Assembly: GCA_030152265.1 (NCBI GenBank)
Contig: JASLHQ010000078.1
Span: 1 to 7,476 of the forward strand
Length of the DNA: 7,476 nt
Origin: Savagea sp.
GTDB taxonomy: Bacteria; Bacillota; Bacilli; Bacillales_A; Planococcaceae
Direction of reading: 5' to 3'
A program made the position numbers and the translations under genes. Positions 1-6,981 of this stretch are shown here, piece after piece; position 1 is the stretch's first letter, and each line of letters begins with the position of its first letter. The notes under the pieces were generated by a model. That model was given only the letters and a program-made list of their open reading frames with translations, searched no databases and was not told the origin of the DNA.

Positions 1-12
1 GTCGAACGATAT

Positions 13-49
13 AAAAAAACCTTCTGCTTTTTCTAAAAAAGACAGAAGG
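13..49 (-). terminator. Rho-independent terminator at the left edge
   Basis: Read on the minus strand, CCTTCTG pairs with CAGAAGG. The stem continues after a one-base bulge with CTTTTT against AAAAAG, leaving a 3-nt loop. Seven T residues (13-19) follow directly. The plus strand has no T run after the hairpin, so it works for minus-strand transcription. It is separate from the minD terminator and lies downstream of the promoter at 172-200, so it probably ends a short transcript starting between the two. Confidence 0.8.
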
Positions 50-165
50 ATTGCGTGTATACGTTCATTCTTCCGTCCCTGTCACTTGCATGATCAAGGC
101 AGATTTTTTATTTTTATTTTGTTGATAACCATGATAGTGTAATTCTCCAAGAGATATTACCTATC
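13..165 (-). ncRNA. Candidate small transcript downstream of minD
   Basis: A promoter-like pair (172-200) and a strong terminator (13-49) face the same way and bracket about 150 nt with no convincing gene. The only ATG with a purine-rich stretch upstream encodes 12 residues (94-132) and its GGAG is too far away to be a good ribosome binding site. The unit could be a small regulatory RNA, the decayed remains of a small gene, or fortuitous. I recognise no known RNA family. The inference rests only on promoter and terminator geometry. Confidence 0.25.
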
Positions 166-171
166 GCAATC

Positions 172-200
172 ACTATAGCAAAATTTTATTGAAAAGTCAC
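172..200 (-). promoter_or_regulatory. Putative SigA promoter between minD and the left edge
   Basis: On the minus strand, -35 GTGACT (195-200, 4 of 6 matches to TTGACA) is separated by 17 nt from -10 TATAGT (172-177, 5 of 6 matches to TATAAT). It lies beyond the minD terminator, so it would start a new transcript at about 165, reading left. Confidence 0.45.
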
Positions 201-212
201 CATTTTTCCAAT

Positions 213-246
213 AAAAAATGACAAGCTCTTCAACTTGTCATTTTTT
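213..246. terminator. Terminator of the mreBCD-minCD operon (bidirectional shape)
   Basis: A perfect 13-bp inverted repeat (213-225 with 234-246) has an 8-nt loop. The GC-containing core TGACAAG/CTTGTCA is flanked by A6 on one side and T6 on the other, so it can terminate transcription from either strand. It begins 5 nt after the minD stop codon, which marks minD as the last gene of the operon. Confidence 0.92.
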
Positions 247-251
247 GTGAA

Positions 252-1049
252 TTATTTTGTAAACAATGATTTTAACTTACTAAAAAATCCTGGTGATTCT
301 TCTTCAATATTCATTAAAGGAACCGACTCTCCTAAAATACGGCGTGCTATATTACGATAACCAATTGATGCACGACTCGAAGGATCTAAAACGATCGGTT
401 CTCCTTTATTTGAAGAAGCGATGACTGATTCATCATCGACGACAATACCTAAAAGATCGATCGATAAATGCGCCGTAATTTCATTGACGTCTAACGCCTC
501 ACCGCGCGCCATTAAATTGCGTTTAATACGGTTGATGACGAGCATAGGATGTGGGATATCTTCCTGTTCCAACATACCGATAATTCGGTCTGCATCACGC
601 ACGGCTGAGATTTCTGGCACAGTGACTACAATTGCACGGTCTGCACCAGCTACAGCGTTTTGATAACCTTGCTCAATTCCAGCAGGACTATCAATTAAAA
701 CGTAATCAAACTCTTCTTTCAACTGTTGAATAAGCGCTCCAACTTGTTCTGGAGAAACGGCTAATTTATCACGTGTTTGCGCAGCAGGCAATAAATAAAG
801 TCCATCTTCAAAACGTTTATCTTTCACAAGCGCTTGATGTAATTTGCAACGCCCTTCAATAACGTCTACTAAGTCATAAATAATTCGATTTTCGAGTCCG
901 AGCACGACGTCTAAATTACGCAAGCCAATATCTGTATCGACGAGACAAACCCGTTGATCATTTAAAGCGAGCGCTGTGCCAATATTTGCAGAAGCTGTCG
1001 TTTTACCGACGCCTCCTTTTCCTGATGTAATGACAATCGCTTCTCCCAT
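252..1049 (-). CDS. minD: Septum site-determining ATPase MinD
   Basis: MinD is a ParA/MRP-type ATPase that binds the membrane as an ATP dimer and recruits MinC, which blocks FtsZ rings away from midcell. The 265-residue product has the deviant Walker A motif KGGVGKTT (residues 11-18, lysines 11 and 16), the switch I motif DTDIG (38-42) and Walker B ending at D120 in LIDSPAG. It ends in an amphipathic membrane-targeting helix (GFFSKLKSLFTK, 254-265). Two ATGs are adjacent. I chose the second because it gives the family N-terminus MGEAIVITSGKGG and the usual K16 numbering, and AGGAGG (1059-1064) then sits 9 nt upstream. The first ATG would start at 1052. The start overlaps the minC stop (TGATG), so translation is probably coupled. 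It is the last gene of the operon. Confidence 0.98.
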   Translation of the reverse strand: MGEAIVITSGKGGVGKTTASANIGTALALNDQRVCLVDTDIGLRNLDVVLGLENRIIYDLVDVIEGRCKLHQALVKDKRFEDGLYLLPAAQTRDKLAVSPEQVGALIQQLKEEFDYVLIDSPAGIEQGYQNAVAGADRAIVVTVPEISAVRDADRIIGMLEQEDIPHPMLVINRIKRNLMARGEALDVNEITAHLSIDLLGIVVDDESVIASSNKGEPIVLDPSSRASIGYRNIARRILGESVPLMNIEEESPGFFSKLKSLFTK

Positions 1050-1720
1050 CATTGAAAACCTCCTATTCGTGTCATCAAATCTGGACGAGCTAGTCGCAAA
1101 TCTTTCAACTCACTCATCGTCATTTGCCCATCGTCTAATAAATGGACGCACTCCATTCGATTCGTATGAAGCGATAGTGGTGAATCTTCATTGACAAGCT
1201 CTGTCACATCCGCAATCATTAAATGGGTCGGTTCCATATGGGATGCGACAATGACGGATTTATAATCCCCTGCCGCCCCTGCATGTGCCGCTCCTTTTAA
1301 TTGACCGAGTATAAATATGTTACCTTTCGCAACGACTTTACCGTTCGGATTAATATCTCCAATGATGACGATATCGCCTTCCGCCTGCAAAACTTGTCCT
1401 GAACGAACGATGCCGATATATTGTTCCGTCTTCAATCTTTCGACTTCTCTACGACATAACTCTTTCGTAACGACAAAGCTATCATATTCACGGACAGTGA
1501 AATAAGCGCTCTGTTGAAAAAGCATTTCAATTTGTTGAATCATTTCTTCCGAACAGTAACGATAACCTAAATGAACATCGACTTCGATTTTTTCCGAAAC
1601 GCGCTCATCTGTTAAAAAGCGGTCTAAACTGTTCAACAATTGTTCAAATGTACAAGTATCATCCAAATGAATGACGAACCCATCTCTCGTACCTTTCATC
1701 GTGACATGTTTTGTGGGCAT
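1049..1720 (-). CDS. minC: Septum site-determining protein MinC (FtsZ assembly inhibitor)
   Basis: MinC is the effector of the Min system: its N-terminal domain destabilises FtsZ polymers and its C-terminal domain dimerises and binds MinD at the membrane. The 223-residue product is near the B. subtilis length (226). Residues 1 to about 95 form the variable N-terminal domain (FVIHLDD, 15-21). Residues 105-200 are the beta-helical MinC_C domain, with the hallmark VRSGQVL (105-111), GDINPNG (121-127) and GNIFILGQLKGAAHAG (133-148). GGAGG at 1728-1732 lies 7 nt before the ATG. The gene begins 15 nt after mreD and ends overlapping minD, so minC and minD should be made together. The tail after about residue 200 ends ARPDLMTRIGGFQ, like other bacilli. 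Confidence 0.97.
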   Translation of the reverse strand: MPTKHVTMKGTRDGFVIHLDDTCTFEQLLNSLDRFLTDERVSEKIEVDVHLGYRYCSEEMIQQIEMLFQQSAYFTVREYDSFVVTKELCRREVERLKTEQYIGIVRSGQVLQAEGDIVIIGDINPNGKVVAKGNIFILGQLKGAAHAGAAGDYKSVIVASHMEPTHLMIADVTELVNEDSPLSLHTNRMECVHLLDDGQMTMSELKDLRLARPDLMTRIGGFQ

Positions 1721-1735
1721 ACGATAACCTCCGTC

Positions 1736-2260
1736 TTACATCGCTGGTTCAAGCGCTTGCTTTCTTTTCACAATAAACCAACGGATAATATAACCAAACA
1801 ATACGATAAAGAAAAAATTCCCAATCGTCGTCGGAATGAGACGACTATGTAAAAACTGTTCAAAACTCATTCCTGTAAAACCGATCGTTGCTGCAAACAA
1901 AAAGGATAATAATTCTAACATGACTAATAATACAATCGCTAAAAACAATACAAAAACGATATATTTATGCACATGTTTAATGACAACGGCGGCTAAGTAC
2001 GCAATAAACGGATAAATGAACGTGTATATTCCAATCATATCAATATGATACATATCATACAACAACCCGAAAATGACACCGTAAATAATCGCTGTTTTTT
2101 TAGAGTCATATACAGCTAATAAAATGAGAAATACTGCAAAAAAATGCGGAACGAGTATGTAGCGTTCCCCGTTAATTTGCAACGGCGAAAACAAACTAAA
2201 AGTCGGCTCGATAAAAAAGAGTGAAGCAGCAATTACTGGAACGAGTATGCGAAATATCAT
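1736..2260 (-). CDS. mreD: Rod shape-determining membrane protein MreD
   Basis: MreD is an integral membrane partner of MreC in the elongasome, which guides peptidoglycan synthesis along the lateral wall. The 174-residue product is mostly hydrophobic, with likely membrane segments near residues 4-20, 36-50, 57-70, 76-94, 100-124 and 145-164, and a positively charged end (VKRKQ, 164-168). Length and position between mreC and minC fit the family (172 residues in B. subtilis); sequence conservation in MreD is low, so synteny carries much of the call. The start ATG overlaps the mreC stop by 4 nt (ATGA). Its ribosome binding site GAGGAGG (2271-2277) lies inside the acidic 3' end of mreC, so mreD translation is likely coupled to mreC. 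Confidence 0.95.
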   Translation of the reverse strand: MIFRILVPVIAASLFFIEPTFSLFSPLQINGERYILVPHFFAVFLILLAVYDSKKTAIIYGVIFGLLYDMYHIDMIGIYTFIYPFIAYLAAVVIKHVHKYIVFVLFLAIVLLVMLELLSFLFAATIGFTGMSFEQFLHSRLIPTTIGNFFFIVLFGYIIRWFIVKRKQALEPAM

Positions 2261-3138
2261 TCTTTAGCTGCCTCCTCTTCATCTTCGTCGACACCACTCA
2301 TTACTGTATCAACAGTACGTTTCGTAATGACGACGTGATCGAGCATTTTAAAGTTTGCGGCCGGTTCAATATAAGCGAGTTTCGTCAAACCATAATCATC
2401 TGTAGACACTTCTTTCACTTCTCCAATGAGTAATCCTTTCGGAAAAATGCCTCCTAAACCAGATGAAATGATTTTCTGTCCTTCCTTCACTTCCAAGCTC
2501 GAGTCGATACGTTTCATGACGAGTTGTTCACGCGCTTTATCGTACCCTTCAATCAAGCCGAAAATTTCTTCACCTGCTACCATTGCCGATACGCGGAACA
2601 ATTGGTTTTCAGTAGAAATTAGTTCAATTGTCGCTGTTAAAGGAGTCGTTAAAATAACTTTACCTATTAATCCTTGAGATGTAATGACCGCCATATTTTT
2701 CATGACGCCATCGGACTCTCCTTTATCGATGACGATTCGCTCTTCCCATTGATCGGGATTTCGCGAAATGACTGTCGCATAAATCGGTTCGTACGCACTT
2801 AAATTAGAAGCTTCGTTAACGAGTTTGCGCAGTCGTTCGTTCTCACTTTCAAGCTCAATTAATTTAGCTTCGTTCATCGCGTAATGTTCTAAACGTTTTT
2901 TCAACTGTTTATTTTCATCGAATGTCGCAATAAGCCCCTCTATGTCGGCCAGTTTACTAGTAAAAAAATGAGCCGGCTTCGAGAAGACAGATTGTCCGAA
3001 GCCGACGACATCTTTCACTACTTGTTCTGCCAAGTTTGCTTGCTGGCGCCCTTTTAACGTCACTGCTAAAAGTGCAACGAGGGTGATGACGACTATAAAC
3101 AAAACGATGAGACGTTTATCTGCTAAAAATCGTCGCAT
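2257..3138 (-). CDS. mreC: Rod shape-determining protein MreC
   Basis: MreC is a bitopic membrane protein that links cytoplasmic MreB filaments to extracellular cell-wall enzymes. The 293-residue product has a short basic cytoplasmic N-terminus (MRRFLADKRL), one membrane helix (about 11-28), an extracellular coiled coil (about 63-110, including ELESENERLRKLVNE) and then the beta-barrel MreC domain (about 115-275). Motifs include VISRNPDQW (123-131), VIDKGESDGV (136-145), GLIGKV (156-161) and SSGLGGIFPKGLLIGEV (225-241). The tail is unusually acidic (DEDEEEAAKE, 284-293), partly because it encodes the mreD ribosome binding site. AAAGGGG (3148-3154) is 9 nt before the ATG. The gene starts 22 nt after mreB and overlaps mreD by 4 nt. 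Confidence 0.97.
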   Translation of the reverse strand: MRRFLADKRLIVLFIVVITLVALLAVTLKGRQQANLAEQVVKDVVGFGQSVFSKPAHFFTSKLADIEGLIATFDENKQLKKRLEHYAMNEAKLIELESENERLRKLVNEASNLSAYEPIYATVISRNPDQWEERIVIDKGESDGVMKNMAVITSQGLIGKVILTTPLTATIELISTENQLFRVSAMVAGEEIFGLIEGYDKAREQLVMKRIDSSLEVKEGQKIISSGLGGIFPKGLLIGEVKEVSTDDYGLTKLAYIEPAANFKMLDHVVITKRTVDTVMSGVDEDEEEAAKE

Positions 3139-3160
3139 CCCTTTCGTCCCCTTTCAACCG

Positions 3161-4177
3161 TTAACGAATTTGCATTTTTTTAATGAGCTCAAAGTTATCG
3201 AGCGCTTTACCTGTTCCAATCGCAACACAATCGAGTGGCTCTTCTGCGATGAATACTGGCATATTCGTTTCATCGGAAATGACGCGATCTAAATTTTTAA
3301 GTAGTGCGCCACCTCCTGTGAGGACAATTCCGCGCTCCATAACATCTGCTGCTAACTCAGGTGGTGTCGCTTCAAGCGTCTTTTTCACACCTTCAATAAT
3401 TTGAGCGATCGCTTCTTTTAATGCGCTCGTAATTTCAGTTGAATTCACTTCTAACGTTTTTGGTAAACCTGTTAATAAATCACGTCCACGAATATCCATC
3501 GTCTCTTGAACATCCAATTCTTTCGCAGAACCGATTTCAACTTTGATCGCTTCCGCTGTACGCTCTCCGATTGTTAAATTGTAATGTTTACGGATGTAAG
3601 CGATAATTGCATGATCCATCACATCACCGCCGACTCGAATCGAATCACTCGTAACGATACCACCTAATGAAATGACCGCTACTTCTGTCGTTCCTCCACC
3701 GATATCGACGACCATACTACCTGTCGGCTCCCAAACGGGTAAACTTGCACCGATCGCTGCTGCAAATGGCTCTTCAATCGTGAAAGCATCTTTCGCTCCC
3801 GCTTGGCGTGCCGCATCGATGACCGCACGTTGTTCTACTGATGTAATTCCAAACGGAACACAAATCATAACATTCGGCTTTTTCCATGCGCCTCCTGCTA
3901 CTTTTGCTGCTTCTGTCATATAATGTTCTAACATCGCCTTCGTAATTTCAAAATCTGCGATAACGCCATCTTTCATAGGACGTGTTGCGACGATTGAACC
4001 GGGTGTACGACCGATCATATTACGTGCCGCGCTACCTACCGCTACAATTTCATTCGTATTTAAGTTTTTCGCTACCACTGAAGGTTCGCGTAAAACAATC
4101 CCTTTTCCTTTAATAAAAACAAGTGTATTTGCTGTGCCGAGGTCAATCCCGACGTCTTTTCCTCCGAATCCAAACAA
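3161..4177 (-). CDS. mreB: Rod shape-determining actin homologue MreB, TTG start
   Basis: MreB is a bacterial actin that forms membrane-associated filaments and directs lateral-wall synthesis. The 338-residue product is close to B. subtilis MreB (337). It shows the phosphate-1 loop GIDLGTANT (10-18), IEEPFAAAIG (134-143, with the hydrolysis-related glutamate), the phosphate-2 loop VVDIGGGTTEVA (156-167) and the adenosine motif LTGGGALL (286-293). The start codon is TTG (4175-4177), giving the family N-terminus MFGFG. There is no in-frame ATG near the start, and AAAGGAAG (4185-4192) is correctly placed 7 nt upstream. A promoter-like sequence lies at 4236-4264, leaving a leader of about 50 nt. 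It is the first gene of the mreBCD-minCD operon. The sequence is nearer to MreB than to the paralogues Mbl and MreBH by its N-terminus and location. Confidence 0.98.
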   Translation of the reverse strand: MFGFGGKDVGIDLGTANTLVFIKGKGIVLREPSVVAKNLNTNEIVAVGSAARNMIGRTPGSIVATRPMKDGVIADFEITKAMLEHYMTEAAKVAGGAWKKPNVMICVPFGITSVEQRAVIDAARQAGAKDAFTIEEPFAAAIGASLPVWEPTGSMVVDIGGGTTEVAVISLGGIVTSDSIRVGGDVMDHAIIAYIRKHYNLTIGERTAEAIKVEIGSAKELDVQETMDIRGRDLLTGLPKTLEVNSTEITSALKEAIAQIIEGVKKTLEATPPELAADVMERGIVLTGGGALLKNLDRVISDETNMPVFIAEEPLDCVAIGTGKALDNFELIKKMQIR

Positions 4178-4184
4178 ATGAGTT

Positions 4185-4192
4185 CTTCCTTT
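4185..4192 (-). promoter_or_regulatory. Ribosome binding site that fixes the TTG start of mreB
   Basis: AAAGGAAG on the minus strand lies 7 nt before the TTG at 4175-4177. No ATG or GTG in the mreB frame is nearby, so this site supports the non-ATG start. Confidence 0.75.
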
Positions 4193-4235
4193 CTCCTACG
4201 AGTACGTTCACTCTTCATCAATTGCTACATGAAAC

Positions 4236-4264
4236 ATTATATAGGAAAGATGAATAAATTTACA
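4236..4264 (-). promoter_or_regulatory. Putative SigA promoter of the mreB operon
   Basis: A perfect -10 TATAAT (4236-4241) stands 17 nt from a weak -35 TGTAAA (4259-4264, 3 of 6). It lies in the 90-nt gap between radC and mreB, and the expected transcription start near 4229 gives a leader of about 50 nt. There is no terminator after radC, so read-through from maf-radC could also feed the operon. Confidence 0.55.
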
Positions 4265-4267
4265 GTG

Positions 4268-4966
4268 TCACATATACCCTTTCTCTTTTAAACTTACAAA
4301 ATTAAAATTTCCGATAATAATATGATCAATGACATCGATTCCAATAATGCGACCAGCTTCAACGAGCCTCTTTGTCACTTCGATATCTTCCGGGCTCGGA
4401 TCAGGTATGCCAGAAGGATGATTATGCATGACGATGATGGACGCTGCCGCTCGTTTAACCGCTTCTTTAAACAATTCACGCGGATGCACGATAGAAGAAT
4501 TTAGACCACCGATAAAAATCGTCTGTTTATGCAATACTTCATTTTTCACATTCAAAAACAATGCGACAAAATGCTCCTGCTCTAAACCTGATAACTCTGT
4601 CATCATATACGAAGCTGCATCTTTTGGCGAGCGAATCGTATAGCGCTCTTCTCCTTGCTTACTTAAAACACGTCTTCCGAGTTCAATCGCTGCTAAAATT
4701 TGGACAGCTTTCGCTTCTCCGATTCCCTTTACACTCATCAACTCTTCAATCGTCACGTGACGCAACTGTTGAATCGTTCCGAACTGCTTCAACAGTTCAT
4801 TTGACAAATGAAAAACGGACTGTTCTTTCGTCCCCGTGCGCAATAATATTGCGATTAGCTCTTGATTCGATAAACTTGTCGCACCTTGACGAATGAGGCG
4901 TTCACGCGGTCGATCCGCTCTGCGCAAATCACGAATCATAAACAACTCTTTTTCATGCGTAGGCAT
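4268..4966 (-). CDS. radC: RadC/YsxA family protein, JAMM-fold (UPF0758)
   Basis: This is the conserved RadC-family protein found between maf and mreB in bacilli. Its cellular role is unsettled: it was named for DNA repair, but the repair role has not held up. The 232-residue product has an N-terminal region starting MIRDLRRADRPRERL, a helix-hairpin-helix segment (VKGIGEAKAVQIL, 79-91) and a C-terminal JAMM domain with the metal-binding motif HNHPSG (181-186) followed by PSPED (190-194). The end, FVSLKEKGYM, is typical. I chose the ATG at 4966 because AGGTG (4973-4977) is 6 nt upstream; a GTG at 4975 is in frame but lacks a ribosome binding site. It overlaps the end of maf by 14 nt, so the two are cotranscribed. 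Confidence 0.95.
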   Translation of the reverse strand: MPTHEKELFMIRDLRRADRPRERLIRQGATSLSNQELIAILLRTGTKEQSVFHLSNELLKQFGTIQQLRHVTIEELMSVKGIGEAKAVQILAAIELGRRVLSKQGEERYTIRSPKDAASYMMTELSGLEQEHFVALFLNVKNEVLHKQTIFIGGLNSSIVHPRELFKEAVKRAAASIIVMHNHPSGIPDPSPEDIEVTKRLVEAGRIIGIDVIDHIIIGNFNFVSLKEKGYM

Positions 4967-5558
4967 GAATATCACCTATCGTAATGAGTTGTAACGCTCG
5001 CAGTTCACGCACGAGTCTCGTGAGGGGTAGACCGACAACGTTATGATAATCTCCTTCGATTTTCGCTACGCATAATGCACCGAGCGTTTGAATGCCATAA
5101 GCACCCGCTTTATCTAAGCTATCTCCCGTTTCGACATAGGCGCGAATCATCGCTTCATCAAGCGCATGAAAATGGACAATCGTTCGCTCATAAAAACAGT
5201 GCGTCTTTTCTCGATGTGAAATGGCTACACCTGTTATGACATCGTGCGTTCTACCGCTGAGTAAGCGCAAATAAAAAGCCGCTTCCTCCTTCGTTCTCGG
5301 TTTAGGCAATAGTTTCCCTTGCAAAGAAACGACTGTATCGGCACCGATGACCACAGCATCGCGATCGCTTTGCGCAACAGCCTCCGCTTTATCACGCGCT
5401 AAGCGCATAGCGTAATTTTCGACGGATTCATCCGTTTGACGTCCACCTTCCTCTGTATTAGAGACGACGATTTCAAAAGGAAGTTCCAACATTTTAAAAA
5501 TCTCTTTTCGTCGTGGTGATTGCGACGCAACAATCCACTTTTTATCTGTTTGTAACAT
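4953..5558 (-). CDS. maf: Maf-family nucleoside triphosphate pyrophosphatase
   Basis: Maf proteins hydrolyse non-canonical or pyrimidine nucleoside triphosphates (dTTP/UTP type) to monophosphates; in B. subtilis, Maf is linked to septum inhibition. The 201-residue product has the family N-terminal signature ASQSPRRKEIFKML (11-24), GADTVVSLQGKLLPKP (72-87) with D74, SGRTHDVITGVA (101-112) and the C-terminal DKAGAYGIQ (149-157) and GDYHNVVGLPL (169-179). Two ATGs are close together. The one at 5558 is preferred because GAGAGGAG (5566-5573) is 7 nt upstream, whereas it would be only 1 nt from the ATG at 5564. A promoter with a perfect -10 lies immediately upstream. It overlaps radC. The product is slightly longer than B. 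subtilis Maf (189) at its C-terminus. Confidence 0.97.
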   Translation of the reverse strand: MLQTDKKWIVASQSPRRKEIFKMLELPFEIVVSNTEEGGRQTDESVENYAMRLARDKAEAVAQSDRDAVVIGADTVVSLQGKLLPKPRTKEEAAFYLRLLSGRTHDVITGVAISHREKTHCFYERTIVHFHALDEAMIRAYVETGDSLDKAGAYGIQTLGALCVAKIEGDYHNVVGLPLTRLVRELRALQLITIGDIHAYA

Positions 5559-5565
5559 GAACATT

Positions 5566-5573
5566 CTCCTCTC
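5566..5573 (-). promoter_or_regulatory. Ribosome binding site deciding the maf start
   Basis: GAGAGGAG on the minus strand ends 7 nt before the ATG at 5556-5558 and 1 nt before the ATG at 5562-5564. The spacing favours the inner start. Confidence 0.8.
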
Positions 5574-5579
5574 TACTCT

Positions 5580-5608
5580 ATTATAATTCTTCTACATTTT
5601 TTTGTCGT
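5580..5608 (-). promoter_or_regulatory. Putative SigA promoter of maf-radC
   Basis: The -35 ACGACA (5603-5608, 4 of 6) and the perfect -10 TATAAT (5580-5585) are separated by 17 nt. The expected start point lies around 5573, almost at the ribosome binding site, so the maf leader would be very short (about 15 nt). Confidence 0.6.
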
Positions 5609-6103
5609 TTATTGTTGAATTTACATTTTTAACAGAGGATATGCCCAGATTTTCTTTTTATTTCAAAACATACTTATTACTATTCTAATAATACCACATT
5701 TCATAATATAATAAAGTTTCAAAAATGATTATTTTTGCGATGGGAAATAACTTTCAAAACACTGATAATGTATATTTAAAGTATTTTGATCAGCTGCATA
5801 TTTCTTGATAATTCCCTTTGTTTTAATCAATCTTTTATCATTAATATCACCAAAAAGTTATTTTTGAAAAATATTGATTAACTCGTTATGACGATTTTCA
5901 CTACATGTAGTTTAAACTGATTAAAATAATTTGTATAGCCCTTCTTAAAAGCGTCTATCTCTTGCACTTCAAATAATTTCACCTATGTAATGACTAGCAA
6001 TTTCACTGTACCAATGCTTTCCGCAATAGTTTTATAGCTTTCATTTCCATTTTAAATAACGCGCCATCGCTGTTAATTGATCGTGTAATATAAATGTAAA
6101 CAT
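5609..6103 (-). other. AT-rich interval with decayed ORF fragments, comC-maf gap
   Basis: No intact gene is visible in this stretch of about 500 nt. By hand count, 5701-6060 is about 26% GC, against 45-60% in sampled lines of the flanking genes. The minus strand holds short open pieces broken by stops: 6041-6103 (20 codons, with HDQLTAMARYLKW), 5878-5982 (34 codons, with FEVQEIDAFKKGYTNYF) and 5729-5857 (42 codons, with GDINDKRLIKTKG and IIKKYAADQNT). The last piece continues in the same frame upstream of a single TAA (5858-5860). This looks like one gene decayed by stops and frameshifts, but I do not recognise the family. B. subtilis has spoIIB here; the pieces do not resemble SpoIIB as I know it. 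Confidence 0.35.
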
Positions 6104-6148
6104 AAAAACACCCCATAAATGTTAGTTTGGTTTCTAACATTTATGGGG
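6104..6148 (-). terminator. Terminator downstream of comC
   Basis: A perfect 15-bp inverted repeat (6111-6125 with 6134-6148) has an 8-nt loop and a CCCC/GGGG base. On the minus strand it is followed by TGTTTTT (6104-6110). It lies 36 nt after the comC stop and should isolate comC from maf. The plus strand has no T tract after the stem. Confidence 0.88.
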
Positions 6149-6184
6149 AAGCTCAGATATGTGACATACCAAAGTCATATTTAT

Positions 6185-6937
6185 TTAAAGTAATTTGAAA
6201 TACCATTGAATTATTGCATCTCCATAAAGATAAGCTAGCCATGAACCTAACGAAATTGCTGGGCCGAACGGAATGGGAACACGTCTTTTCCGTTTGCGTT
6301 TCATTAAAATGACGACACCATAAACTACGGCGATGAACGATGCTAAAAAAAGACTGAGTAATGTATTCCATATTCCGAGGACAAGTCCGAGAACAGCGTA
6401 CAACTTAATATCTCCTCCGCCGATTCCGCCTCTCGAGACGATTGCAATGAAGAATAGTAAACCGAATCCAATAGCACTTCCTATAAAGGCATACCACCAT
6501 GGTTCAAGCGGACTCATCCATCGTAATCCAATGAAAATAAAGAACGCTGGATACACGATTTTATTTGGAATAAGCATATAAGCAATGTCAGACACGGTTA
6601 TAATCACGAGTAGTGAAGCAAAAAATAATGCGACGATGAGTTCTTTTGAAAATCCAAACATTGCGTAACTATGTACAAACAATAAACCCGTTATAAATTC
6701 CATAAAAGGATACGTGGGAGAAATGTGTGTATGACATTTACGACAGCGCCCTTTCAATACGAGGTAAGATAAAACTGGAATAAGATCAACAGGTGTCAAT
6801 CTACGTTCGCACACAGTACAATGTGATGGAGGAGATACAACGGATTCTCCTTTAGGTACCCGTAATCCCACAACATTATAAAAAGAACCGAAGACTAAAC
6901 CAACAAGAAAAAAGACGAGCATATAATACGTTTCCAT
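6185..6937 (-). CDS. comC: Type IV prepilin peptidase / N-methyltransferase ComC
   Basis: ComC (PilD/GspO family, peptidase A24) is a polytopic membrane aspartyl protease that cleaves and N-methylates prepilin-like proteins needed for DNA uptake or type IV pili. The 250-residue product begins with a membrane helix containing GSFYNVVGLRVP (17-28). It has the zinc-binding-type cysteine pairs CTVC (40-43) and CRKC (65-68), and the two catalytic aspartates D117 (SDIAYMLIPN) and D176 (GGIGGGDIKL). The C-terminal end (AYLYGDAIIQWY) closely matches B. subtilis ComC. The start at 6937 is chosen because GAGGAGGGGG (6947-6956) is 9 nt upstream; an in-frame ATG at 6985 would add 16 residues but overlaps the upstream ORF. 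All key residues are present, so the enzyme looks functional although the neighbouring pilus genes appear lost. Confidence 0.96.
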   Translation of the reverse strand: METYYMLVFFLVGLVFGSFYNVVGLRVPKGESVVSPPSHCTVCERRLTPVDLIPVLSYLVLKGRCRKCHTHISPTYPFMEFITGLLFVHSYAMFGFSKELIVALFFASLLVIITVSDIAYMLIPNKIVYPAFFIFIGLRWMSPLEPWWYAFIGSAIGFGLLFFIAIVSRGGIGGGDIKLYAVLGLVLGIWNTLLSLFLASFIAVVYGVVILMKRKRKRRVPIPFGPAISLGSWLAYLYGDAIIQWYFKLL

Positions 6938-6946
6938 ATTACTCGA

Positions 6947-6956
6947 CCCCCTCCTC
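6947..6956 (-). promoter_or_regulatory. Ribosome binding site deciding the comC start
   Basis: GAGGAGGGGG on the minus strand lies 9 nt before the ATG at 6935-6937. The alternative upstream ATG at 6985 has no comparable site. Confidence 0.85.
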
Positions 6957-6981
6957 ATATAAAAGATGACCATTCCAAAAT

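Noticed and set aside
94..132. Tiny minus-strand ORF (12 codons) in the interval left of minD
   Set aside because: GGAG is about 12 nt from the ATG, the peptide is lysine and isoleucine rich as expected from AT-rich DNA, and nothing supports translation.
1750..1763. Palindrome CAAGCGCTTG near the mreD end, considered as an operator before minC
   Set aside because: It is coding sequence for KQALEP of MreD, and I see no promoter elements at a consistent distance.
4561..4896. Plus-strand ORF of 111 codons opposite radC
   Set aside because: It lies wholly within the well-supported radC gene on the other strand and shows no recognisable domain.
5729..5857. Faint resemblance of the GDINDKRL piece to the N-terminal motif of IS4/Tn5-type transposases
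   Set aside because: The match is a few residues only, with no DDE motif, no terminal inverted repeats and no target duplication seen, so I do not call an insertion sequence.
6111..6148. Long inverted repeat considered as an insertion-sequence end or attachment site
   Set aside because: It has the stem, loop and T tail of a terminator 36 nt after comC, and no second copy exists in the window.
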